Positions 36,351 to 47,641 of a stretch of 64,000 bases of DNA are shown piece by piece. Positions within the stretch are counted from its first letter, which is position 1. The number at the start of each line of letters is the position of its first letter. The stretch lies in assembly GCF_030272615.1 (NCBI RefSeq), contig NC_081406.1, forward strand, positions 231,808,396-231,872,395, in the 5' to 3' direction. Source of the stretch: Cryptomeria japonica (taxonomy: Eukaryota > Streptophyta > Pinopsida > Cupressales > Cupressaceae). The notes under the pieces are model-generated. The model had not been told where the DNA came from. It did no database searches and saw nothing but the letters and a program-made list of their open reading frames with translations. The position numbers were made by a program, and so were the translations under genes.

Positions 36351-37778
36351 CCTAAAATTAAAAATGTTATTGGAACTAAATGGGTTTTTAGGAATAAATT
36401 GAATGAGGATGGTCAAGTTATAAGGAATAAGGCTAGATTGGTTTGTAAAGGATATTCTCAGAAGGAAGGAATTGATTATGGAGAGACTTTTGCACCTGTA
36501 GCTAGGATTGAAGTTGTAAGATTATTTCTTGCCTATGCTACTTATAAAAATTACAAGGTTTATCCGATGGATGTTAAATGTGCATTTTTAAATGGGGATC
36601 TTGATGAGGAAGTTTATATTGAGCAACCTGATGGTTTTTCACTATCAGATGATACATACATGGTTTGTAGGTTAAGGAAAGCTTTATGTGGATTGAAACA
36701 ATTACCTAGAGTTTGGTATGCAAGGTTGGATAAATATCTTTTGAAGTTTGGTTTTACTAAGGGCAGTGCTGATAGTAATTTATATTATAAGATCATTGAT
36801 GATGCTATACTGATGATTGAAGTATTTGTTGATGACATTATTTTTGGACACGAAGATAAGTTATGTATAGAATTTTCTAAGAATATGGAGAAAGAATTTG
36901 AGATGTCTATGATTGGTGAGATGAAATTTTTCTTAGGTTTGCAAATTACTCAGACTGACAAAGATATATTTATTTGTCAAACTAAATATGCTAAGGAATT
37001 GTTGAAGAAGTTTGGTATGGAAGATTATAAACCAGTAAGTACTCCTATGGTTACAAGTGAGAAATTGACAAGAAAAGATGTTTCTGCACTAATAAATCCT
37101 ACAAGATACAAATCTATGATTGGAGGTATGCTTTATTTGACTCAGACTAGGCCTGACATTATGAATGCTATTTGTATTGTTTCAAGATTTCAGAGTAATC
37201 CTAGAGAGAATCATGAGATGGTGGTGAAAATGATTTTTAGATATTTGCAAGGTACATTAGAATATGGCTTATGGTACCCTAAGGATGATAACTTTACTTT
37301 ATGTGCATATACAGATGCTGATTGGGCTGGAGATGTTGATGACCAGAAAAGTACTTCTGGTGGAGCTTTCTTTCTTGGAAAGAAGTTGGTTTCATGGATC
37401 AACAAGAAACAATCATGTACTTCTTTATCTACTGCTGAAGCTGAGTATGTTGCTGCTGTTACTAACTCTACACAAGTTTTATGGATGAAGCAAATGTTTA
37501 AGGATATAAAGGTGGATTGTGATGCACCGATAGTTATTCACTGTGATAACTCTACTGCTATTGATATATCAAAGTATCTGGTATTTCATTCTAAAACAAA
37601 GCACATATCTATCAAGTATAACTTTTTGAAGGAAAAGGTGTAAGCAAATGAAGTTGGACTGGTTTATGTAAACACTAAAGAGCAGATTGTAGATATTTTC
37701 ACTAAACCTTTGTCCAAGGAATCATTTGAGTACCTGAGAGACAGATTGGGAGTTTCTACCCCTCTGGTAGAGACTTGA
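36351..37778 (+). pseudogene. Copia reverse transcriptase and RNase H, nearly intact
   Basis: Continues past the TGA at about 36349. The frame 36399-37643 is open: [55 protein letters not shown], the active site as VFVDDIIFG, then RNase H with [16 protein letters not shown] and [14 protein letters not shown] at 37641-37643 cuts off a last 44 codons (ANEVGLVYVNTKEQIVDIFT and on) that stay open to a TGA at 37776-37778. This is the best-preserved coding block of the nest, fitting its middle age. Confidence 0.9.
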
Positions 37779-38151
37779 TTGATGCGATGTGCCATTAGTC
37801 CGACATGCATTATTAGATATACTATTCATTCTGACACTGATGTGGGGTGCTACTGCTCAGGGGGAGTAGTCAGCTTTTGTGGTTTATATTTTTGCTTTGA
37901 TATTGTTTTTAGATTTCTGGCATTAATGTCAAAGGGGGAGATAGATTGATGTGAAAAAGACAAAGAAAGAAAAAGAAAAATTCAATGGGGGAGAGATATG
38001 AATAAGAAAAGTAAAGGGGATAGATATTGATATTTAGAGCTATATATGGGAGTTTGTTGGTTGTCTTCCATTGGGGGAGACTTGTTTGGAATTTCTTGGT
38101 ACTTAGATGTTTTTCACATCTAGTGTTGCCATTAATGCCAAAGGGGGACAT
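37779..38151 (+). other. Copia 3' untranslated region with two purine-tract copies
   Basis: Contains CAAAGGGGGAGAT at about 37929 and CAAAGGGGGACAT at 38140-38151, both preceded by an ATTAATG word. The second directly abuts the 3' LTR and is the polypurine tract. Confidence 0.75.
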
Positions 38152-39367
38152 TGTTGGCCATCTGGTGGAATTGATTATCTGTTGCATTGGTGTTTTGTCA
38201 TTGATGCCAACACTAGCTGTTTTGATACTTTACCAACACCCTTCTGGTCCCGATAGGTTGAGTGGTTTCTAGTTAACTTGGATCCGACATAATCTGGTAG
38301 GCTATGGTATAATCTAGTGATGGAATCAGCATGTTCATGATACTCATGCTCATATTTGGTCAAATGGTTTTGGTTTGGTAATTGATTAATATCTTGCCTG
38401 CTTAGAAGATTGGTTTCTGGTTCCGACGAGGGTTTCTCCGACAAAGCTTTTGGTGGAGATATTTGATGAATTGCATGTGGTGTTGGTGCAGCTTCTGATG
38501 GAGTTTCAGGATGCTGTTGGTGATCATGTTCGAGACTTGGCGGTTGGAGATCATTGCTTTGGCATGTGGACCTATACTTGGTCTCGATTGATCTAGGTTA
38601 TGGACCGACTTTAATGTAACATGTGGATATGACCTATTAATGTATTTCCAGGATGTCCTATGTGTTGATATTATTTGTTTGGTCTAAGGTCGACATGGTT
38701 TGTAATTATATAATTGGTTTATTGTCTGGTGGCCGACCTGATTGTTTATGGTCGAGGGTTTGTATTTATAGATGTAAGATCTCATTGTAGATCATCATGG
38801 TTATTGCTAGAGGTCATGGTCAAGGAATGTAATGTGCGAATAATGTAATATCACTTAGGTAGAGGAGTTGGTCGATCATTGGAGATCAAATTGGGTTTAT
38901 GTAAGAGGATTGAGTCCTCCAATATTGAGCTTAACCGGAACTGTACTCAGGCATAGGAGATGCTATCTTTTGCAGTTCAACACTTCTTTAGATTGTAGTC
39001 TAGATTTCAATGTAGTAAGTGAGGCTCCTTTTGTGATGAGAAGTGCGCTCTAAGTTGTCGGCCTTCTTGGAAGTGCAAGCCCCTTTATTGTAATTCACAT
39101 ACTTACTACAAAAGTATTATCTGACTGTGGGTAGGCTTCCCATCGTGGTTTTTCCCTTTATCGGGTTTTCCACGTACAAATCTTGGTGTCATGTGGATAG
39201 TATTTATTCTATGATTATTGTTTATACTTAATTGGGTTATCTGCTATTCCGGTATTAATGTTTTGGGTTTTGGTATTAAAGTTTAAATTGCTAATGGTTC
39301 TGGAAATCTGTGACAACTGACTCACCCCCCCTCTCAGTTGTCTTCCGGTTATTTGAATTGTCTAACA
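38152..39367 (+). repeat. 3' LTR of the copia element
   Basis: 1216 bp, ends GTCTAACA followed by the ATTTT duplication. It contains the block with a TATA-like TGTATTTATAG near 38760 that the 5' LTR has lost. Confidence 0.93.
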
Positions 39368-39372
39368 ATTTT

Positions 39373-39724
39373 AAAAATAAAAATGCCCCTCTCCTTTTAA
39401 AAATTAATTACCCCTCATTAGGTCAAAAAGGTAAATTTATAAAATATGGATGGGCCCATTTATCCACATCATTTGCATTATTGGCTTTTGGAGAGTGAAA
39501 GTAGGAGTTCCCTCTTGGAGATTGGGTGAGTGTTGCCAGTTGTCAGGATGGTGGTCCCATATGCGAGTCATCGTTTCGAGTGAGTGTAGAGATATTAGAG
39601 ATCGACTGTGTACGGACCCTCGATAGGTACCCTAAACTTGACCTTGTGTTTTGATTTGTACGATTTTTTTGAAAAATCCGCATGTTAGGTTAGGTTTGAA
39701 TTTTTTCTGTTTTTCTTGCACTTG
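39373..39724. other. Tat-type element 3' region, next to the copia insertion
   Basis: Non-coding remainder between the copia element and the TAGCGC array; continuous with 19695-19886 before the insertion. No gene seen. Confidence 0.5.
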
Positions 39725-40025
39725 TTTTAGCGCTTTTGTTTGGTTTTGTAGTGCATTCACCTTGTTTGCTAGCGCTTTTATTTTTTTTGTGCATTTGTGC
39801 AAAGTATTCATGTTTTTGCTAATTGTTTTCATGCATTTATTGAAATTGCATATTCGTTATGTGTTTTCACGCTTTTGTCCGATTGGATAGCGCATTTTCT
39901 TGAAATAGCACATTTGAGAGTTGTTTAGCACTTTTGTTAGATGTTATAGCACTTTTGTGTGTTTTGGCGCAAATACAAATAAGTGTTGCGCATTTGTTAT
40001 ATCCTATAGCACATTTGCATTATTT
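39725..40025 (+). repeat. Periodic TAGCGC motif array upstream of the antisense ORF
   Basis: About 13 occurrences of TAGCGCTTTT, TAGCGCATTT or CpG-decayed variants (TAGCACTTTT, TAGTGCATT) about 20-28 bp apart. The plus strand carries the TAGCGC sense, the strand of the downstream plant-mobile-domain ORF, and opposite to the Tat gag-pol. Confidence 0.75.
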
Positions 40026-40299
40026 GGTGTCATAAGTCACTTGTTTTGATGAATTGATGATGTTTGATTTGATGTTGATAAAGATAGATGATTTCAATTG
40101 TGATTGATAGATTGATAATTTAGATTGGATATAAAGCTCCAAGAGACTAATTTAGTCTTTGATGAAGAGCCGATAGGGTAAACAACCAATTTTGATCATA
40201 GATTGATATCATAAATTATTTGATAGATAGGATAGATGAATTGATAAATGATTATTGACTTAGACAACATTGTTTGCATAAACAAGAGAGATTAGATGT

Positions 40300-42010
40300 T
40301 CTCTATTGTCGTGAGCGGTTTCCCTCTATGCGACATTTAGTTCCTGAGTTAGATGTAGGACCCATGAGACATATTGATGCTTGTGGTTTGAGACATCTCT
40401 TGTAGATGCTGATATCAGGATAAAAAGGGGATTATTGATAGCTCTTGCAAAGAGGTGGCATAGCAACTACAACTCCGTTCATCTTCCTACTGGAGAGATT
40501 AGCATGACATTGGAGGATGTGTATAGGATATTACACATCCCGATTGTTGGAGAGCTTTTTCAATATGATCATCACAAGATGGGTGGTACGACATCGTTGT
40601 AGACTGTTTTTAGTGATGAGTCTATTGATGGTCCTGAGATTAGATGGGAAGACATGCTAATGTATTATGATACTCTACCTTCCATACTAGCTGGATAAGT
40701 TGGAGGATTCATTTGCCCCGATAGGAGATCGCATGGCTTATCTATTGGTTGAGGATAGATTCTTTTGAGAATGATGTAACATCATATGAGATACGCATGG
40801 GGTGTTTGTATGCTAGTTCATTTATATTATGATCTTCATTAGGTTGTATATGATGGTGCAATCAGTTTGTCTTCGGGTGTCACTCTTCTACAAATTTGAT
40901 GTTGGGAGCACATAGTGATCACACGTCTTGTTCATGATCAAGTGCAAGGAGATGGATAGCCTTACATTAATCTATACCGTGGCATGTTTACCCAGTACAA
41001 GCTGGGTAAGATTGAGTATTGGAAGTGGGTGTTGGATTCGATGGACTTAGTAGTTTGGATACCTTATGTAGATTGTGAGCCATTGATGGATGATGCAAGA
41101 TCACTACTAGCGATTATGCAAACCAAACACTTGGTTGGTCGGACTCCATTTTTTATTGAGAGACAACTCATTCAGTGAGATCTTAGATAGTTCGGCAGGC
41201 CATACGGTATGCCATAAGGTGTCTCCTTGTATGCATGGACATATAAGGACAGGCGAGATTGGGGTCCTTCTCTTTCCTTTGATGCTGCATATGCAGAGTT
41301 CATAGCTATACCATTGGTTCCTTTTGAGTTGTAACCACATGTATTAGATGCTGGCACCATAGAGGAGTATGCTAGATATCTAGTAACTCATCCATTCCCA
41401 GTGATTATAGATCCTACAGATCCACCACCTAGCTTAGGGGATGAGGATGATGATGAGGATGGCCCTCGATGGAGGAGGAGGAGGCAACAATGGGGTGGTC
41501 GAGGTGGAGATGGAGATGAGGGTGATGATGGAAGAGGTGGGAGGAAAGGAGATGAGAGAGATGAACAGGTACGAGGTGGACCTTTTGATGTTCGTGGTAG
41601 AGGACCACTATTACCTATATTAGGCAGGGATGCAGGGAGGGGTTTTTTGAGAGAGGACCATACTACCTGGTGCAGGCAGAGTTGGTGGGAGAGATGGAGG
41701 ATGAGGAGGTGGATCAGATAAGGGTAGAGGTTGTGGGAGAGAGGGGAGAGATGGTGGAGTTCTTCAGTTTGGTCAGATGGGTCATGATCCTAGTGTGTTG
41801 GTGGCTCATGGATGTTTTGATGAGGGGAGTTCTGATGAGGATTTGAAGGATGTTGTGCCTTTGATCAGACGTAGGATTAATAGGGTATAGAAGGTTGATG
41901 CCCCAATAGAGAGAGATATACCACAAGATGAGGTAACAAGTGATGATGTGCAGATGCATGATGATGTGCCACAGATATATGATGACACTGCCAGTTTGAG
42001 GGCACAAATT
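40300..42010 (+). pseudogene. Plant mobile domain (PMD) ORF, antisense within the Tat-type element, broken
   Basis: From about 40303 the plus strand reads PSMRHLVPELDVG, then (after a frameshift near 40395) GLLIALAKRWHSNYNSVHLP and TGEISMTLEDVYRILHIPI, which is the hallmark start of the plant mobile domain (the LPxGExxxTLxDVxxLLGLPV core). Later pieces, such as 40984-41178 (YWKWVLDSMDLVVWIPY) and 41230-41400, fit the rest of the domain. A C-terminal Asp/Arg/Gly-rich tail follows at 41400-41720. Several stops and frameshifts are present. PMD proteins are plant proteins of silencing pathways (MAIL1/MAIN group) that were also captured by transposons. The position between pol and 3' LTR, in antisense, fits the antisense extra ORFs described in Tat elements. 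Confidence 0.75.
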
Positions 42011-44225
42011 GCACTGCTCCAGACATAGATTCAGGCTCTTACCTTAGAGACAGACATTGCGAGACATGAGAGAGATACTGCTATTGAGAGATATGGGAAG
42101 ACATAGAGCATGCTTGAGCATATACAACAGATAGGTACTAGAGATCTCACAATAGATACAATGAGAAAGATGGTATGCACGGGGAAGGAGGTTCTTCATT
42201 GGTGCAAACTATATGAGAGTGTGGTTCCTCCAAGTTAGAGGGGAGACAATTATATTTCCACCACACAATGATTAGGCAGACAGGGCCAGACAGAGAGTGG
42301 TGGTGTTATGGGACCACCTCACAGAGACCTAGATCCAGGAGCCGATCCATCTGGAGGAGGAGATGACCCTCATCAGGGACATACAGATTCTGGTGGCAGT
42401 GCTACATGATGTATTTTGAGACTTGATTTTATTTTTAATGTTACCGTATGGGACTTGTAAATTATTGATGATTTTTTATATCATTGTTTACTTGGACATT
42501 TATATGTTTTATGATGATATGCAGACATTGATGGACTCTATATGATGCTACTTTCATATCCATGCATACTATTGTGATGATTTCTTGATTGTGATTTTTA
42601 CACGATGATCTATATGATGATGACTTTATTGGTTTATCTAGATGATGATGATTATCATGACGTGATCTATATATTACTCATATGAATAATTCTGTGATGA
42701 TGCATGCATTAATTATGATGTCACGCTTCTTATATGTGATGTATTGATGATTCTATGATGTATAACTAAAATGATTCAATTATTGATTTTATGGTTCCTA
42801 TGATATGTTTATGATGATAAAATTCTTATAATGTTGATGATACACATGTGATGCCTATTGATATGGATATATATGCATAGGATGATGTAATATGATATGA
42901 TGATGATGGTCTATATGAAATCATGGTTGTGCAATGCTAGAAATGAGACACTAAATGCAAATTTTAACTAAATGCAAACACAACTTAAATGAATATGATA
43001 ATGAATCAATGAACTAAATCAATGATAAATGAACCTAAATGATTAATTCAATGAAACTAATGATTGAATGAAATGAACCTAATGATTAAATGCAATGAAC
43101 CTAATGATTAAATGTAATGAACCTAATGATTGATGCAACTAATGTAAAAAGTTTTGTTTGTCCAAGTATAATCAATCATTATGTTTCATCCATTGATCAT
43201 GAATGATATGACAAATGGACAATGAATGATTAAATGAAAATGCAAATGCAAAGACTTAGCTACATGATATTTGTCATCTTTTCAACTTTTAGTACAGTGC
43301 TTCAATTCATCATTGAGATTTTAAAATGTTGTAAGAAAATACAAGCACCTGGGTATAGTTACATCAAGATAACCCGAGTATCTCTTACATAGATTTTTAT
43401 TTAGAAAGTTAATACAAGCATCTAGGTATAATGAACCAAGATGGCCCGAGTATTTCTTGCATTAACAAACAAGGATTATCCCCTTCCTTGTATGACTCGG
43501 TATGTCCTCGATGATCTTTTGCCAATCATGTCCTCAGACAAGTACGTACATTACTAAGGGATAAACCACAAACAACAAACAAAGAAAAATAACCATGCCC
43601 CATCATAGCTCCTCTAGTCTCATACATCATCAAGTTACATAGGGAACATGATTAATGAAAAACAAGATACAAATATTGAATCATGCATGTCGCATGTATG
43701 TTATCTTGGTCAAAACAGATATAATCATCCTGATTAATGATTGTTGATATGTGTTATCATTTGTTTATTGAATCTCCAAAGTTTGATTTTATTGATTCAG
43801 TGTTTCTTTATATCTTGATTTTGGTTTAAGACTTGTTGTCTATTTTGCATTTCGTCTATTTCTCAAAGTCCAAATTGTTCCATCACTAGGTCAAGTATTT
43901 TGCCCCCAGCTAGAAATAAATTTTATTATGGATATACAACGATGATCAAAACATGGTGAGATGGCTATGCTTGATTATTCACAAAAGGCCTTATTATGAA
44001 TATGCACATATGCGATGGACAGATACGAAAAGAAACACAAACTCATAGATAGAAGAGCCAACTGGCAGATAGCGCCTATTGCTAGGTTTTCACCATATAT
44101 TTTTATTTCATTTTTCCATGTATTTGATTTTTTTCACTATTTTCACTATTTTTGTAATTTCCTCTTGTTTGCTTTTTTATGGATTTTCTCTGCTATTTCA
44201 CTTTTTTTTTGGATTTTCTGCTACT
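42011..44225. other. Tat-type element 3' region, low complexity
   Basis: 42430-42960 is rich in ATGATG words. 42960-43150 carries AATGAACCTAATGATTAAAT-type repeats of about 24 bp. A phrase ACAAGCACCTGGGTATA at about 43342 is echoed about 80 bp later. No coding sequence recognised. It probably represents the untranslated region between integrase and the antisense ORF. Confidence 0.6.
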
Positions 44226-44628
44226 TCAGACATAGAACTTTTTTAGGTGCATAGTATTGACTGGTTCTTTGAACCATTCGCCCTTTGGTGTAGACAACTT
44301 GTAAGCTCCAGAGCCATATGCAACTACTATAACAAAAGGACCCGACCAGTTTGGTTTAAACTTTCCCTTTTTTCTCTCTATCTTGCTGGTTTTGTGGATT
44401 TTCTCTAAGAACAAGATCTCCCAACTGAAATACTCTAGGTTTAACTTTGTGATTGTAGCTTCTCACCATTCTTTGCTGATATGCTTTTAAATGATCTGAA
44501 GCATTCCGATGACGTTCTTGTAACAATTCTAGTTCTTGCAACCTTGATACTCTTTGTTCCTCATCTGGAATGAGTCCCTTCAGTGACACACGTAGAGAAG
44601 GTATCTCTACTTCAATTGGTAGGATCAC
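44226..44628 (-). pseudogene. Tat integrase C-terminal region
   Basis: In two overlapping frames the minus strand reads YNHKVKPRVFQLGDLVLREN and then FKPNWSGPFVIVVAYGSGAY followed by LSTPKGEWF and NTMHLKKFYV. This is the GD-V-x-PNW-GP integrase tail found in Tat and Athila elements, with no chromodomain after it. A frameshift lies near 44400. Confidence 0.85.
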
Positions 44629-44639
44629 TTATAATCCAT

Positions 44640-45351
44640 ACACAAGACAATATGGATTTTCTCTCATTGGTGTATGAATGCTAGTGCGATAAGCCCATAG
44701 AGCAGGCTTCAACTGAACATTCCAGTGCCTACCAGCCTCATTAATTGTTTTCTTGAAGATTTTGAGGATTGTTTTATTGGATTCCTCAACTTGTCCATTC
44801 CCTTGAGGATATTATGGTGTTGAGAACCTATGTTGGATTTGGAATCGCTCACATAGTTCTTACACATCTTGATTTTTAAATGGTCTTCCATTATCAGTGA
44901 TAATAGAGATGGGAATGCCATAGTGAGAGATGATGTAATTAATGATGAAAGATGCAATTTTTTTTCTTGTCACCGTTGTTAAAGGCACTGCTTCAATCCA
45001 TTTAGTGAAGTAATTAGTTGTAGTCAAAATGAACTTGTGTTCATTTGAAGATGAAGGATTAGTCTTTCCCACTAGGTCCAGTCCCCATTGAGAAAACAAC
45101 CATGATCCTGCCAAAGGATGCAATTCTTGTGTCTGTGTATGGATAAGATTACTATGAATCTGACATTTTTTGCACTTTTTAGTATATGTGAAGGAGTCTC
45201 TTTCCATAGTGGGCCAATAATACCCCAATTGAATGAGTTTCTTAGCCAACGTAAGACCACTTGAATGTGTGCCACAAATATCTTCATGGACTTTGTTTAG
45301 AGATTTTTCAGATTCTTCACATTCTAGACACCTTAAGAGACTATTATCCAA
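44640..45351 (-). pseudogene. Tat integrase: zinc-binding and catalytic core
   Basis: On the minus strand from 45351: a HEDICGTHSSG segment and a KKCKKCQIHS segment form the HHCC zinc finger. They are followed by QWGLDLVGKTNPSSSNEHKF and YGIPISIITDNGRPF, which carry the first two catalytic aspartates. The third residue, Glu, lies past a frame break near 44860 and is not clearly kept. Confidence 0.88.
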
Positions 45352-45417
45352 ACCTCGTCTATAAAGAATATTGAAAATAATGGTATAACAGGATGATTGA
45401 CGGATAAAGTTTTGCTT

Positions 45418-45860
45418 CTAATCTCGGGATAAGTTTGGTGGAAGGATATTGTCTTTTAAGTACATATAGGTTTGTCTATATAGTGAGGCATCAATTCCAA
45501 ATATATTGCAGATGATTTGGATATTATGGGAATCTGAAGCAGTATAAAAGATTTCTTCCACCAGGAATTCATAACTCTCTTGATTCTCTTGAGTTTGTAT
45601 AAGAGATTCCATTGTCACCATGGCGTCTACTGCTTTATTCTCATTCCTTGGAATATGAACAAATGTAATTTTAGTAAAGTATTTCTTGAAATCTTCAACC
45701 AGTTTCTTGTAGGGCATCATCTTATCATCCTTAATTTGGTATTCATCATTTATCTGGTTGATAACTAGCTGTGAATATCCATAGACATGTAACTCTTTGA
45801 TATTCCATTCAATAGCCATCTTGATCCCAATGATCAACGCCTCATATTATGCAGTGTTGT
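45418..45860 (-). pseudogene. Tat archaeal-type RNase H (second RNase H)
   Basis: The frame reads LIIGIKMAIEWNIKELHVYG and YSQLVINQINDEYQIKD, then FVHIPRNENKAVDAM. That is the second half of an archaeal-type RNase H (E...DSQL-V-Q-x-GEY, HIPR-x-N-x-AD), with Y in place of the D of DSQL. The presence of this extra RNase H after the retroviral one is diagnostic of the Tat lineage in plants. Confidence 0.88.
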
Positions 45861-45914
45861 TTGTACATGGGAATCACAACCTATATGATTTAGGAATAGT
45901 GTGACCCTGAGGCA

Positions 45915-46579
45915 TTATGAGTAAAATTCCTGCACCTGATCCGTGCTTTGTGTACGAGCCATAAAAAACAACTCCCAAGCTTTTGTGTTGATAGTGAGAA
46001 CATTTGCATTAGGAAACTCAATATGTAAGGGTGCATCATCGTGCAGGGGCGCTTTGGCTAGTTGATCTGCAATCACTTGTCCTTTTATGACTTTTCGATC
46101 AACATACTCAATGTCAAAATCACCTAGCACTATCACCCATTTAGCTAGTCATCCTATCAGTGTTGCCTTGCTAAGTAGATATTTTAAAGGGTCAATCTTT
46201 GTAATTATCTTAACAGAGTGCATGAGCATATAATATCACAACTTTTGGGTTGTGAATACCACTGCCAAGCTTGTTTTCTTTACTGTTGTATAGTTTAACT
46301 CATAGCCAACTAGGGTTCTGCTGATATAGTATATTTCTCTTTCTTTCCCTTCAATGTCATGTTGTTCCAGGAGAGCTCCTAATCATACATCTATAGCCGA
46401 GATGTATAGCAATACTGGTTTTCCTTTAATCAATGATGCTAGCACTGGTGGATTTACCAAGTGTTCTATGATTTATGTGAAATCTTCTTCACATTTTTCA
46501 TCCCATCTGAATAGAACATTTTTGTGTAACGAGTGAGTAAATGGATGACATTGATCAACTAACTGAGATACAAACCTTC
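45915..46579 (-). pseudogene. Tat connection and RNase H
   Basis: Minus strand pieces include KPVLLYISAID, LGALLEQHDIEGKEREIYY, SRTLVGYELNYT (retroviral-type RNase H) and FDIEYVDRKVIKGQVIADQL (the segment leading to the second RNase H). Stops occur near 46140, 46240 and 46480. Confidence 0.85.
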
Positions 46580-47641
46580 TTATTGATTACAACTTCCTTG
46601 CAGAGAAAGCAGTTGATTGATATTATTTGGATATTCCATTTCCATTATAGCTTGTACTTTCACTGGATCAACTTCTATGCCACGAGCATATATGATATAC
46701 CCTAGGAGTTTACTTGATGTAAATCCAAAAGTACACTTCTTCGGGTTCAATCTCAACTTATATTGTTCCAATCTGTCAAAAATCTTGTCTAGGATCTCCA
46801 AATGCTCTTCTCTGTTGTGTGAATTTGCCAGTATATCATCTACATAATCTTCCATAAAGGTGTGCATCATATCATGAAAAATGGTTGTCATAGCTCTCTG
46901 ATAAGTAGCTCCAACATTCTTTAGCCCAAATGGCATGACATTCCAACATAAAGTACCCCAAGGGCATGTGAAGGTTGTTTTCTCTTGATCCTCATGGGCT
47001 ATCTTAATTTGGTTATACCTCGAGAAGCCATCCATTAAAGACAACATTTCATGTCCTGCTATGAGATATACAATAATATCAATGCTTGGTAATGGAAAGT
47101 CATCCTTTGGGCGTGCTTGGTTAAGGTCCCTAAAATCTATACACACTCTGATACTTTTATCTGGTTTTGATACAGGTACAATAGTTGATACCCATTTTGG
47201 ATATGCGACTGGTCGTATGAACCCCACATCTAATAGTTTCTTCAACTCTTCATTGACAAGAAGAGCAATATGAGGGTGCATCTTTATGAGTTTCTATTTA
47301 ACTGGTTTGGCTCCCGAAGCGACATTGATATGATGCATAATGAGATCTGGGTCAAGTCCTGGCATATTAGTGTATGAACAAGAAAAGTTGATTTGCCTCT
47401 TCTTAAAAAACTCACTAAAGTCATGTCTTTCTTGTTCAGATAAGGATTCCATAGGGTGAAGAATTTTAGGATTCTCTAGAGTCCCAATATTAACTGCTTC
47501 TGTAGGTTCTATTAGAATAGCCAGTCTCTCTTCAAAATATTCTGGGAGAGTTTCAAATCTCTCATCTTCTGGCACCTCAAGGAGGTTTTCAGCATTAGAT
47601 ACGTCCTTTATTTTATCTTTTGACTGATCTAATTTTGCCAT
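46580..47641 (-). pseudogene. Tat reverse transcriptase
   Basis: The minus-strand frame 47641-47294 is an acidic linker. After stops at about 47290 the frame runs to 46580 with MHPHIALLVNEELKKLLDVG, KPDKSIRVCIDFRDLNQA, PFGLKNVGATYQRAM and the active site YVDDILANS (about 46830). These match the fingers and palm of Ty3/gypsy reverse transcriptase in order and spacing. Confidence 0.92.

Larger units (their letters stand above)
19892..39367 (+). mobile_element. Ty1/copia element with a nested LARD
   Basis: LTRs at 19892-21015 and 38152-39367 start TGTTGGCCATCTGG and end in CA. The target-site duplication ATTTT (19887-19891 and 39368-39372) is perfect. The primer-binding site TTGGTATCAAAGC, of initiator-Met tRNA type, follows the 5' LTR, and a purine tract AAAGGGGGACAT precedes the 3' LTR. 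The order protease, integrase, reverse transcriptase, RNase H defines Ty1/copia. The LARD at 22728-35253 interrupts it early in integrase; without it the element is about 7.0 kb. It is inserted in the 3' region of the Tat-type element, in the opposite orientation. Several stops and a frameshift make it non-autonomous now. Confidence 0.93.

Noticed and set aside
41401-41721. Arg/Gly/Asp-rich frame considered as a separate RNA-binding protein
   Set aside because: It follows the plant-mobile-domain remnant on the same strand and fits a disordered tail of that ORF; purine-rich composition explains the rest.
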